A DNA stretch of 5,704 nt from Christensenella sp. UBA7707. Its GTDB lineage: Bacteria; Bacillota; Clostridia; Christensenellales; CAG-138. The stretch spans positions 1 to 5,704 of the forward strand of contig DLFZ01000053.1 in assembly GCA_002482435.1 (NCBI GenBank), read 5' to 3'. Of the stretch, positions 1 through 5,606 are shown in pieces. Under the pieces are notes generated by a model. It was not told the origin of the DNA. It saw only the letters and a program-made list of their open reading frames with translations, and did no database searches. The translations under genes were made by a program, and so were the position numbers. How positions within the stretch are numbered: position 1 is the first letter of the stretch; each line of letters starts with the position of its first letter.

Positions 1-160
1 CGTTCCTGAGAAGAAAGCCTTGCAGGCAAGGCCTTCCGAAGGCTCGAAGGCCAAGTGTCCGAGGGCGTATCCCGCCGGAGGACCGCCGCCACCGCACATG
101 TCGCTGGCGGCGGTTAAAAGCTTCCGGGGCCATGGGCCCCGAACCCCAGTGGGCTTTTTA
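1..160 (+). ncRNA. Structured G+C-rich multi-hairpin element (candidate RNA or palindromic repeat; may continue left)
   Basis: I do not recognise a named RNA family here. The sequence shows a row of hairpins: GCCTTGC/GCAAGGC (17-23/26-32); GGCCTTC/GAAGGCC (30-36/46-52, competing with the first); GTCC-GAG-GGCG/CGCC-GGA-GGAC (57-67/73-83), whose symmetrical internal loop is rich in G·A mismatches; a perfect 10-bp stem ACCGCCGCCA/TGGCGGCGGT (82-91/105-114); and CGGGGCC/GGCCCCG with an ATG loop (125-131/135-141). A T5 run follows at 155-159. The G·A-type internal loop and the 3' T run favour the + strand. Both strands are free of stops over most of the stretch in one frame, but the conceptual peptides are Pro/Gly/Arg-rich and look like chance G+C-rich reading. 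It could be the 3' part of a non-coding RNA, a terminator region of an upstream gene, or a dispersed palindromic repeat. Confidence 0.4.
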
Positions 161-192
161 GCGCACTGTAGCCCCATGCGCTTATAGCGGGT

Positions 193-221
193 TTCTTTGT
201 GCTGTGGCTTTGCGCTATAAT
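193..221 (+). promoter_or_regulatory. Promoter of the DUF45 metallopeptidase gene, embedded in an inverted repeat
   Basis: A perfect -10 hexamer TATAAT lies at 216-221, 26 bases before the start codon. The -35 candidate with 17-bp spacing is TTTCTT (193-198), which is weak. The -10 box overlaps the right arm of an 8-bp perfect inverted repeat, TTATAGCG (182-189) and CGCTATAA (213-220), which could bind a regulator. Confidence 0.6.
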
Positions 222-247
222 GGAAAAAACATCAAGGGGGAAACGGT

Positions 248-922
248 ATGCAAACACCGCGCATCGACAAGCTTATAAGAAGCGCCAGAAAAAGCGTAGG
301 CCTGAGCGTTACGCAACAAGGGCTTCTTGTGGTGCGCGCGCCAAAACGTGTCCCTTTGAGCGCCATCGAAGATGCCGTGCGCGAAAAAGCGGATTGGATT
401 TTAAAAAAACAAGGCGAGAGCCGCGCGCGGCTCTCGCGTTTCCCGCTCCACACTTATACGGAGGGCGAGCATTTTCTCTTTTTAGGGGAAAACCTTATGC
501 TCCACTATTCCGAAAACGCAAGCAAGGTTTTTTCCTCGGGCGGGGTGCTGTTTGTACCTATGAAGAAGCGTGAAAGCGCAAAGAAGGCCGTGGAGGCGTG
601 GTATAAGGAACGCGCGCGCGCACATTTTGAGGAGCGGCTCGGGTATTTTTCACAGAGAATGGGCGTAAGGTATGTGTCGCTTCGCCTGTCCTCCGCAATC
701 ACGCGCTGGGGTTCGTGCGGGCCGGAAGGAAGCATCAACCTTGTTTGGCGGCTCGTCGCAGCGCCCAATGAGCTGGTGGATTACGTTGTGGTGCATGAGC
801 TTGCGCACTTAAGGCGGCGCGACCATTCCGCCGCGTTTTGGGCGGAGGTGGCGTGCGTGCTGCCGGACTATAAGACCCGGCGCAAAGCGTTGCACGAATA
901 CGCGCCGCTCCTTAGTCGCTGA
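248..922 (+). CDS. YgjP/DUF45-type zinc metallopeptidase (M48-like superfamily)
   Basis: A 224-residue protein of the YgjP-like (DUF45) family, predicted cytosolic because it has neither a signal peptide nor a membrane segment. The N-terminal half has the family's beta-rich region, with RSARKSVGLSV near residues 11-21 and a VRAP motif at 29-32, followed by a helix ending in KADWILKKQ (47-55). The C-terminal half has the hallmark RWGSC (153-157) and the zinc-binding HELAH (183-187), with a third probable ligand His193 in RDHSAAFW. The catalytic residue would be Glu184. Length matches the usual family size, so the gene appears intact. The start at 248 is supported by AAGGGGG at 234-240, seven bases upstream, and by the TATAAT promoter. 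The substrate is unknown. Relatives sometimes sit beside restriction genes, but none is present here. It stands alone and converges with the XRE gene 33 bp downstream, with no clear terminator between them. Confidence 0.9.
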   Translation: MQTPRIDKLIRSARKSVGLSVTQQGLLVVRAPKRVPLSAIEDAVREKADWILKKQGESRARLSRFPLHTYTEGEHFLFLGENLMLHYSENASKVFSSGGVLFVPMKKRESAKKAVEAWYKERARAHFEERLGYFSQRMGVRYVSLRLSSAITRWGSCGPEGSINLVWRLVAAPNELVDYVVVHELAHLRRRDHSAAFWAEVACVLPDYKTRRKALHEYAPLLSR

Positions 923-949
923 TGTATGAAATGCTTTTTGAAAATCGAT

Positions 950-969
950 GATAAGTTAAGATAAGTTAA
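950..969. repeat. Perfect tandem duplication of a 10-mer at the 3' end of the XRE gene
   Basis: GATAAGTTAA occurs twice in direct succession (950-959, 960-969). The XRE stop codon (956-958, minus strand) is created at the junction of the two copies. With a single copy the minus-strand frame would run on without a stop into the 3' end of the convergent metallopeptidase gene. Confidence 0.85.
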
Positions 970-1417
970 TCAGGCTGACGATGCAGTTTTGCGCATCCTC
1001 CACCGCTTCCATGCGAATTCTTCCGATGCGCTCCCTCTCCTGTTGAAAATCGATTTCGGGCAGAAGCGCTTCCAAAAAGGCGTTGACCTGAGGCGATGCA
1101 CCCATACACGCTTTTACGATCTCTTCTTTTGAGAGGGTAAAAACAACTGTCATCAGTCTTTCCTTGTCCAGCATGGGAATCTGTTCAAAACTGTCGATGT
1201 AAGGTGTGCGAATTACTGGCTCCAAAAGTTCGTTGATCGTGGCTTTGTATAATTTTGAAAGGCCAATAAGCGCCTCGAGATCCGGAAGGGTGTTCCCTGT
1301 TTCCCATTTTGAAACGGCCTGCCTTGAAACACAAAGCTCATTTGCCAAGGCTTCCTGCGTGAGGTTGTGTTGCTTCCGTAGAAAACAAAGATTTTTTGCG
1401 ATCAATCCTTGGTTCAT
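956..1417 (-). CDS. XRE-family helix-turn-helix transcriptional regulator
   Basis: A 153-residue regulator. Residues 5-66 form a classic Cro/C1-type HTH: IAKNLCFLRKQHNLTQEALA, the recognition-helix segment CVSRQAVSKWETG (29-41), then LPDLEALIGLSKLYKATINELL. This is the common Firmicutes 'SRQAVSKWE' type. The remaining ~85 residues look helical and charged, show no domain I recognise, and may serve dimerisation or sensing. The frame is open upstream to 1651, but I chose Met at 1417 because the HTH begins right there, because AAAGAGGGGG lies about eight bases upstream on the minus strand, and because a -35/-10 pair sits just before it. A longer form would overlap the guaB start. The gene is divergent from guaB. 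An inverted repeat over its own -35 box suggests autoregulation. Base composition is lower in G+C (25-29 per sampled 60 bases) than in guaB, hinting at separate origin. Its targets are unknown. Confidence 0.9.
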   Translation of the reverse strand: MNQGLIAKNLCFLRKQHNLTQEALANELCVSRQAVSKWETGNTLPDLEALIGLSKLYKATINELLEPVIRTPYIDSFEQIPMLDKERLMTVVFTLSKEEIVKACMGASPQVNAFLEALLPEIDFQQERERIGRIRMEAVEDAQNCIVSLINLS

Positions 1418-1444
1418 GATGTGCGCCCCCTCTTTCTTTGGTTC

Positions 1445-1473
1445 AGCATAAAGCATGTCGGTACAATTTACAA
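1445..1473 (-). promoter_or_regulatory. Promoter of the XRE regulator gene
   Basis: On the minus strand TTGTAA (1468-1473, 4/6 to the -35 consensus) and TATGCT (1445-1450, 4/6 to the -10) are separated by exactly 17 bp. They sit 28 bases before the chosen start codon. Confidence 0.5.
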
Positions 1474-1498
1474 GAAACTGGGGCTTTCCTGCTTGTAA
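1468..1498. promoter_or_regulatory. Candidate operator: 7-bp inverted repeat over the XRE -35 box
   Basis: TTACAAG (1468-1474) and CTTGTAA (1492-1498) are perfect inverted copies with 17 bases between them, about 24 bp centre to centre. The left arm coincides with the XRE -35 element. Position and symmetry fit a dimer or tetramer binding site for the adjacent regulator. This is inference from geometry only. Confidence 0.4.
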
Positions 1499-1549
1499 GC
1501 CACTGGTTGCGCCTTGCTTGATCTTCTTTGCGTCTTTGGTGCCTGCACC

Positions 1550-1578
1550 TTGACGGAACACCTTGCCGCGGGCATAAT
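1550..1578 (+). promoter_or_regulatory. Sigma-A-type promoter of guaB
   Basis: TTGACG (1550-1555, 5/6) and CATAAT (1573-1578, 5/6) are separated by exactly 17 bp. Transcription would start near 1585, giving a short leader of about 37 bases that ends in the GGAGG ribosome binding site (1612-1616). The leader is too short for a purine riboswitch, and no such motif is seen. Confidence 0.75.
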
Positions 1579-1621
1579 GGTAGAAATCATCAACCCGTAT
1601 CTTTTCTAGCCGGAGGTCATC

Positions 1622-3133
1622 ATGGCTTTTTATTATGAGGAACCCTCGCATACCTTTGGAGAATACCTTCTTGTTCCTTCGTATTCGTCCGTTTTGTGTA
1701 CGCCGGAAAATACCAACCTACGTACGCCGCTTTGCCGTTTCAAAAAGGGTGAGGAAAGCCCGCTTTCCATCAACGTGCCGCTCGTTTCCGCCATCATGCA
1801 GGCCGTTTCCGACGACAAAATGGCCGTCGCGCTGGCGCGGGAGGGCGGTGTGGCGTTTATTTACGGCTCACAAAGCGTAAGCGCACAGGCGGAAATGGTG
1901 CGCCGTGCCAAGGCATATAAGGCGGGCTTTTCCCCGAGCGATTCCAACATCATGCCCGATCAAACCCTTGAGGACATTTTGCGCCTCAGGGAGAAAACCG
2001 GGCATTCCACCGTGGCCGTTACGCACGATGGCACGCCCACGGGAAAGCTTTTGGGCATGGTCACAAGCAGCGATTACCGCCCAAGCCGCATGGAGCGAAA
2101 CGTGAAGGTGAAAGAGTTTATGACCCCCATCGATAAGCTCATTTTCGCCTACGAGGGCATAAGCCTTAAAGAAGCCAACAACATCATTTGGGATCACAAG
2201 CTCAACGCCCTTCCCGTTATCAGCAAAGAGGGCAATATGATTGCCTTCGTGTTCCGTAAGGATTACGACAGTCACAAGGAAAACCCGCTTGAGCTTTTGG
2301 ACGCGCAAAAGCGCTACATCGTTGGCGCGGGCATCAACACGCGCGATTATGAGGAGCGCATTCCGGCGCTTGTGGAAGCGGGTGCGGATGTGTTGTGCAT
2401 CGATTCGTCCGACGGTTTTTCTGAATGGCAGGCGCGTACCCTCGCTTTTGTGCGCCAAAGGTACGGCGAAACGGTGAAAATCGGCGCGGGCAACGTGGTG
2501 GATCGCGATGGGTTCCGCTTCCTTGCGGATGCCGGGGCGGATTTTATCAAGGTCGGCATCGGCGGCGGCTCCATTTGCATTACGCGCGAGGCCAAGGGTA
2601 TCGGGCGCGGGCAGGCCACGGCGGTGATCGAGGTCGCCAAAGCGCGCGACGAATATTTTGAGCAAACCGGCATTTATGTGCCGATTTGTTCCGACGGTGG
2701 GATTGTGCTCGACTACCACATCACCCTTGCGCTTGCCATGGGGTGCGATTTTTGCATGCTTGGCAGGTACTTTGCCCGCTTTGACGAAAGTCCCACCAGC
2801 AAAGTTTTGATCAACGGCGTTTACATGAAAGAATATTGGGGTGAGGGCAGCGCGCGTGCCAAAAACTGGCAGCGCTACGACATGGGCGGCGGCGCAAAGC
2901 TTTCGTTTGAAGAAGGGGTCGATTCTTACGTTCCCTATGCGGGCAGCCTGCGCGACAACCTCGCCGCCACGCTTGCAAAGGTGCGCTCCACCATGTGCAA
3001 CTGCGGTGCGTTCACGATCGACGAGCTTCGGCAAAAGGCAAAGCTTACCCTTGTTTCCGCCGCAAGCATCAGCGAGGGCGGTGCGCACGACGTTCTTTTG
3101 AAAGACAAAACAGCCGCATACCGCGAAAAGTAA
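1622..3133 (+). CDS. guaB: Inosine-5'-monophosphate dehydrogenase, Tritrichomonas-type
   Basis: Catalyses NAD-dependent oxidation of IMP to XMP, the committed step of guanine nucleotide synthesis, in the cytosol, normally as a tetramer. The protein is 503 residues: a (beta/alpha)8 barrel interrupted at about 103-220 by two CBS motifs. Visible active-site parts are the Cys loop GIGGGSIC (312-319) with nucleophile Cys319, the IMP-binding Asp358 in SDGG, Arg382 in GRYFAR, the mobile flap with Arg418-Tyr419 in NWQRYD, and the potassium-site residues Glu485-Gly486-Gly487. Common bacterial enzymes instead read GPGSICTTR. The motif wording, the length and every residue number match the divergent Tritrichomonas foetus enzyme as I remember it, including Lys310 and Glu431, linked to mycophenolic-acid insensitivity. 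The start at 1622 has GGAGG five bases upstream. The gene is monocistronic, with its own promoter and a terminator; guaA is not nearby. It looks complete. The identification as IMPDH is very secure; the subfamily assignment rests on memory. Confidence 0.97.
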   Translation: MAFYYEEPSHTFGEYLLVPSYSSVLCTPENTNLRTPLCRFKKGEESPLSINVPLVSAIMQAVSDDKMAVALAREGGVAFIYGSQSVSAQAEMVRRAKAYKAGFSPSDSNIMPDQTLEDILRLREKTGHSTVAVTHDGTPTGKLLGMVTSSDYRPSRMERNVKVKEFMTPIDKLIFAYEGISLKEANNIIWDHKLNALPVISKEGNMIAFVFRKDYDSHKENPLELLDAQKRYIVGAGINTRDYEERIPALVEAGADVLCIDSSDGFSEWQARTLAFVRQRYGETVKIGAGNVVDRDGFRFLADAGADFIKVGIGGGSICITREAKGIGRGQATAVIEVAKARDEYFEQTGIYVPICSDGGIVLDYHITLALAMGCDFCMLGRYFARFDESPTSKVLINGVYMKEYWGEGSARAKNWQRYDMGGGAKLSFEEGVDSYVPYAGSLRDNLAATLAKVRSTMCNCGAFTIDELRQKAKLTLVSAASISEGGAHDVLLKDKTAAYREK

Positions 3134-3153
3134 GCCGTTATCAGACAAATACA

Positions 3154-3182
3154 AAGCCGCTTCGGGCGTCCCGAAGCGGCTT
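3154..3182. terminator. Bidirectional intrinsic terminator between guaB and the cNBD-DUF2225 gene
   Basis: A perfect 13-bp stem, AAGCCGCTTCGGG (3154-3166) with CCCGAAGCGGCTT (3170-3182), closes a three-base loop. T-rich sequence follows on both strands (TTGTTGTTACTTT on +, TTTGTATTTG on -). It lies 20 bp after the guaB stop and 18 bp beyond the stop of the converging gene, so it probably serves both. Confidence 0.9.
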
Positions 3183-3200
3183 GTTGTTACTTTGCGGTTT

Positions 3201-4529
3201 TTACTTTTTCCCTTTTTTACCGGCGGCCTCTTCTTCCAGCTTTGCGGCCTTTTCCGCTTCCTGCTCCATAAGCGTAATGTCCAAAAGCCTTGTTTCTGCC
3301 TGGTCGGTAAGGCGGGGGGTGGCGGGCTCCATGGTTTTTGCGCGGAAGAAGTAGCTCTTTGCGTTTTTCACATCGCCAAGCTTTAGGTACAGCTCGGCGG
3401 TAATGATGCACAGTTGCTGCTCCTGGGGCGGGGTAAGGTCGAGGTTCTGGTATACTTCAAGGTAGGCGTCAAGCGCCTTCTGCGTGGTGGCGAGCTCCAA
3501 GGTGTTGTTGTTGCAGTCGCTGTAAATGCGGCTGAGCTTCAAAAGCAAATTGGCGGTGGCCGATTCATGCTTCATGAAGTAAACGGGCGCGCATACGAGT
3601 GCAAGGTAATAGCCCGCAAACACGGAAACAGAAGAACGCGGCGCAAAAAACAGCTGCGAAACGCCGGGATCAAGGCTTTTGAGTTCCGGCGGCGGCGGGG
3701 CATTGGGTTTGTCCGGCTTTTGGAACATATCCGTAAGCGCGCTGTACAGGCAGTGCGGGCAGGTGGTCACGTCGTAATACAAAGGCTCCACACCCTTGTA
3801 GCGGTTGCGCATGTCCTTGTCGGTGCGCTCAATCATCAGCTGCGAGGGTTTTACGCGCAGCGATTTGAAATTCTTCTTGCAAACGGGGCACACATAGCTT
3901 TTTTCCATCAGACGCACCATGTCTGAGTTGTCCATGGTGAGCTCGTAAGTGCCGTGGCCTTCGGGGAACAATGAAAAGTTGACGTTCTCGGGTGGCACAA
4001 CAGGTTCGGCGGCTTGCTGCGCGATGGCTTGCTGTGCGGCAGGTTCCCGCATCTGCGTGGCTGCGGAAGAAGCGGCGGGCTTTGGCACAAACTGAGAGGG
4101 TGCGGCCAATGCCGCGGCTGGGACGCCGGATTGAAGCTCAAGCCAAGGTGCACCGGCGCGCTTGGTGAGCTCAGCGTCAATTTGAGCAGCACGCTCACAG
4201 AGCGCTTTGGTAAGTTCGAGCGCAAGGCCGGGTTCTTCACGCATAAAATCCGCCACGTTGCGCTTGTTGACCGATACGGTAATCACATCCGTAAGCGCAA
4301 TGGTGCTGTAGGGCGTATTCTGCTCCAAAAAAAGAGCCTCTTCGCCGAAGAAATCACCCGGGCCGTATTTGCCGATCAGCTTCTGGTCGGGTTTTTTATA
4401 GTTCATAAAAATACCGACTTCGCCGCGCAGCACAATATGGAGCGAATCGCCCTTGCTGCCGCGCGTGATAACGGCTTCTCTCAAATGCTTGGAAGCGTAA
4501 TTTAAGCCTTTTAATACACCAAGGTTCAT
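3201..4529 (-). CDS. Cyclic-nucleotide-binding-like domain fused to DUF2225 protein with TPR-like C-terminus
   Basis: A 442-residue soluble protein of unknown function. Residues ~1-120 are a CRP/PKA-type cyclic nucleotide-binding fold, with SLHIVLRGEVGIF (29-41) and a phosphate-binding-cassette-like FGEEALFLEQNTPYST (61-76). The arginine that would hold the cyclic phosphate (TPRxA in classical cassettes) is Tyr74, so canonical cAMP/cGMP binding is doubtful. Residues ~134-182 are an Ala/Pro/Gln linker. Residues ~205-415 match DUF2225, with a CPVC (214-217) and CPHC (257-260) zinc-knuckle pair and a helical TPR-like segment, YLKLGDVKNAKSYFFRA (381-397). The C-terminus is a Glu/Lys/Ala-rich charged helix ending in KKGKK. 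No DNA-binding HTH follows the sensor domain, so it is not a CRP-type transcription factor. The start at 4529 is supported by GAGGTGATC (4534-4542). The gene is monocistronic with its own promoter. A signalling or scaffold role is only a guess. Confidence 0.85.
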   Translation of the reverse strand: MNLGVLKGLNYASKHLREAVITRGSKGDSLHIVLRGEVGIFMNYKKPDQKLIGKYGPGDFFGEEALFLEQNTPYSTIALTDVITVSVNKRNVADFMREEPGLALELTKALCERAAQIDAELTKRAGAPWLELQSGVPAAALAAPSQFVPKPAASSAATQMREPAAQQAIAQQAAEPVVPPENVNFSLFPEGHGTYELTMDNSDMVRLMEKSYVCPVCKKNFKSLRVKPSQLMIERTDKDMRNRYKGVEPLYYDVTTCPHCLYSALTDMFQKPDKPNAPPPPELKSLDPGVSQLFFAPRSSVSVFAGYYLALVCAPVYFMKHESATANLLLKLSRIYSDCNNNTLELATTQKALDAYLEVYQNLDLTPPQEQQLCIITAELYLKLGDVKNAKSYFFRAKTMEPATPRLTDQAETRLLDITLMEQEAEKAAKLEEEAAGKKGKK

Positions 4530-4553
4530 GTGTGATCACCTCATGTGCCTGCA

Positions 4554-4570
4554 TGCCGCAAAATGCGGCA
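4554..4570. promoter_or_regulatory. Short perfect hairpin in the 5' leader of the cNBD-DUF2225 gene
   Basis: TGCCGCA (4554-4560) and TGCGGCA (4564-4570) form a 7-bp stem around an AAA loop. It lies just upstream of the GAGGTGATC ribosome binding site and downstream of the predicted promoter, so it would be in the leader mRNA. It may stabilise the transcript, affect translation, or be a protein-binding palindrome. Confidence 0.4.
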
Positions 4571-4593
4571 ATTTGTGCACATATACTATATTC

Positions 4594-4622
4594 ACTATAT
4601 ACGTAATCCCCATGCTTCGCAA
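4594..4622 (-). promoter_or_regulatory. Promoter of the cNBD-DUF2225 gene
   Basis: On the minus strand TTGCGA (4617-4622, 4/6) and TATAGT (4594-4599, 5/6) are 17 bp apart. A second TATAGT (4585-4590) repeats the -10 nine bases further on, without a matching -35. The predicted leader is about 60 bases. Confidence 0.6.
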
Positions 4623-4703
4623 GGTGTTTTTCGTGTATCCTTTTGCAAAAAAAGAGGAAGGATTCCTGTTTTCGCCAGATATTCGTGTCAATTCTTAATT
4701 TTT

Positions 4704-4759
4704 GTGCGGTTACAAGAAACGGCTACGTGTGGAATGTTTTATTAGTTTTGTAACCGCAC
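4704..4759. repeat. 12-bp perfect inverted repeat with 32-bp spacer
   Basis: GTGCGGTTACAA (4704-4715) is mirrored exactly by TTGTAACCGCAC (4748-4759). No U-tract follows on either strand, so it does not look like an intrinsic terminator. The 32-bp interior is AT-rich and non-coding. It may be an operator, the stem of a small RNA, or the remnant ends of a tiny mobile element. No flanking target duplication is obvious. Confidence 0.7.
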
Positions 4760-4763
4760 TCCG

Positions 4764-4799
4764 CTTTGTGGCCATGTTTTAAAAAACGTGGCCGCAGGG
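4764..4799. repeat. Long imperfect palindrome next to the 12-bp inverted repeat
   Basis: GGCCATGTTTT (4770-4780) pairs with AAAACGTGGCC (4783-4793) with one G·T. The pairing extends outward with more wobble pairs to 4764/4799. The centre is A/T-only and there is no T tract on the + strand afterwards. It could be a cruciform-type operator or a second hairpin in a transcribed leader of the CBM9-like gene. Confidence 0.5.
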
Positions 4800-4904
4800 A
4801 TACGGAAAAGCTTCCGGTTTATGGTAAACTGTTTCCATATGGTTTTTTGTGCACGGCTTTGGGCTTGTTGCTTAGCGCACGGATTGGTTTGAAAGGAAAA
4901 GTGT

Positions 4905-5525
4905 ATGAAAGAATATGCAGTAAAACGTGCGGCAAACGGCGCGGATGCTTTTTTGCATGCGGAGGACATCGGTCTATTTCCCTGGGGCGGGGAATACCGC
5001 CCTTTGGCGCAGTTTTCGCTTGCGTACACGGACGACGCGCTTCTTCTTGCGCTTCGTGCGTGGGAGCCGCCGCAGAACCTTCGCTCGGAGGCGCGCGGCA
5101 TTGCCCGCGACGTGTGGCATGACAGCTGCCTCGAGTGTTTCTTGATGCCGCAGCCGGAAAGCGACAGACGCTACATAAACTTTGAATACAATCCCGCCGG
5201 AGCAATGTATCTTGGCGTGGGTAGCGGAAGGGCGGATAATGTTTTTCTTGCGGACGCGGAGCTTTCGTGTTTTCAGATTGTGCCATTTTGCGTGGAAGCG
5301 GCAGGCGGGCAGGTTCTTTGGGGCGTTACGGCACGCGTGGAGCTTTCGTTTTTGCGGTGCTTTTTTCCAACGCTTTCATTGTCAAAAGGAATCAAAATGC
5401 GCGCAAACTTCTACAAGTGTGGGGAAAAAACGATTGCGCCGCATTATGCCTGCTGGTCGCCGGTCGATGCGCCTGCGCCGGACTTTCACACGCCGGACTG
5501 CTTTGGGCTCCTTACGCTTGTGTGA
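4905..5525 (+). CDS. CBM9-like carbohydrate-binding family protein (cytosolic)
   Basis: A 206-residue protein resembling the 'carbohydrate-binding family 9-like' group, a beta-sandwich fold related to the CBM9 xylan/sugar-binding modules. Supporting stretches are YTDDALLLALRAWE (41-54), DVWHDSCLECFLMP (69-82), YINFEYNPAGAMYLGVGSGR (90-109) and the closing block FHTPDCFGLLTL (194-205). It has no signal peptide or anchor and no attached catalytic domain, so it is likely a stand-alone intracellular protein; whether it binds sugar is unknown. It has seven cysteines and many aromatic residues, unlike secreted CBM9 modules. The start at 4905 is chosen for the GAAAGGAAA sequence about six bases upstream. 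The gene is transcribed alone after a 375-bp spacer and ends shortly before an intrinsic terminator. Its neighbours give no clue to a carbohydrate pathway. The family call rests on motif order remembered from such proteins. Confidence 0.7.
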   Translation: MKEYAVKRAANGADAFLHAEDIGLFPWGGEYRPLAQFSLAYTDDALLLALRAWEPPQNLRSEARGIARDVWHDSCLECFLMPQPESDRRYINFEYNPAGAMYLGVGSGRADNVFLADAELSCFQIVPFCVEAAGGQVLWGVTARVELSFLRCFFPTLSLSKGIKMRANFYKCGEKTIAPHYACWSPVDAPAPDFHTPDCFGLLTLV

Positions 5526-5554
5526 GGCGAGCCCCGCTTGTATTCTTACAGAAA

Positions 5555-5591
5555 TGCCGTCCGAGCCGTAACGTTCGGGCGGCACTTTTTT
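5555..5591 (+). terminator. Intrinsic terminator after the CBM9-like gene
   Basis: TGCCGTCCGA (5555-5564) pairs with TCGGGCGGCA (5575-5584), 10 bp with one G·T, around a ten-base loop, and is followed by CTTTTTT (5585-5591). It sits 29 bp after the stop codon. The minus-strand T content is poor, so it acts mainly for the + gene. Confidence 0.85.
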
Positions 5592-5606
5592 GACCCTTAG
5601 AAAAAC

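Larger units (their letters stand above)
4530..4904. other. 375-bp AT-rich divergent intergenic region with several inverted repeats
   Basis: This spacer lies between two divergently transcribed genes. It contains the minus-strand promoter (4594-4622), a leader hairpin (4554-4570), a 12-bp inverted repeat (4704-4759) and a second long imperfect stem (4764-4799). A short + frame (4545-4745) lacks a ribosome binding site and recognisable content. I see no clear -35/-10 pair for the downstream CBM9-like gene; TAAACT at 4825-4830 is a weak -10 candidate. No tRNA or recognisable riboswitch is visible. Confidence 0.7.

Noticed and set aside
1..188. Stop-free frames on both strands at the left edge as the end of a protein gene
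   Set aside because: The peptides are low-complexity and unlike any family I know. The stretch is G+C-rich, so stop codons are rare by composition, and dense palindromes explain it better.
199..573. 124-residue + frame overlapping the metallopeptidase gene
   Set aside because: It starts within the promoter region, is Arg/Lys-rich and runs in another frame of a gene with clear catalytic motifs.
1579..1621. Guanine or other riboswitch in the guaB leader
   Set aside because: The predicted leader is only about 37 bases, with no aptamer-like conserved sequence or stem.
1418..1651. N-terminal extension of the XRE regulator to 231 residues
   Set aside because: The HTH begins at Met 1417, which has its own ribosome binding site and promoter. 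The extension would overlap the guaB start, promoter and ribosome binding site, and has no recognisable content.
1868..3154. 428-residue minus-strand open frame opposite guaB
   Set aside because: It is an antisense shadow of the secure guaB gene, produced by G+C-biased codon positions, with no domain and no plausible start signals.
4545..4745. 66-residue + frame in the divergent spacer
   Set aside because: There is no ribosome binding site, it overlaps the opposite promoter and the left arm of the inverted repeat, and its content is not recognisable.
116..4817. Shared 12-mer AAAAGCTTCCGG at 116-127 and 4806-4817
   Set aside because: About one exact 12-mer repeat is expected by chance in a window of this length, and the surrounding sequences do not match.
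4819..5286. 155-residue minus-strand frame over the CBM9-like gene
   Set aside because: Its Pro/Arg-rich translation is typical of an antisense shadow, while the + frame carries family motifs and a ribosome binding site.
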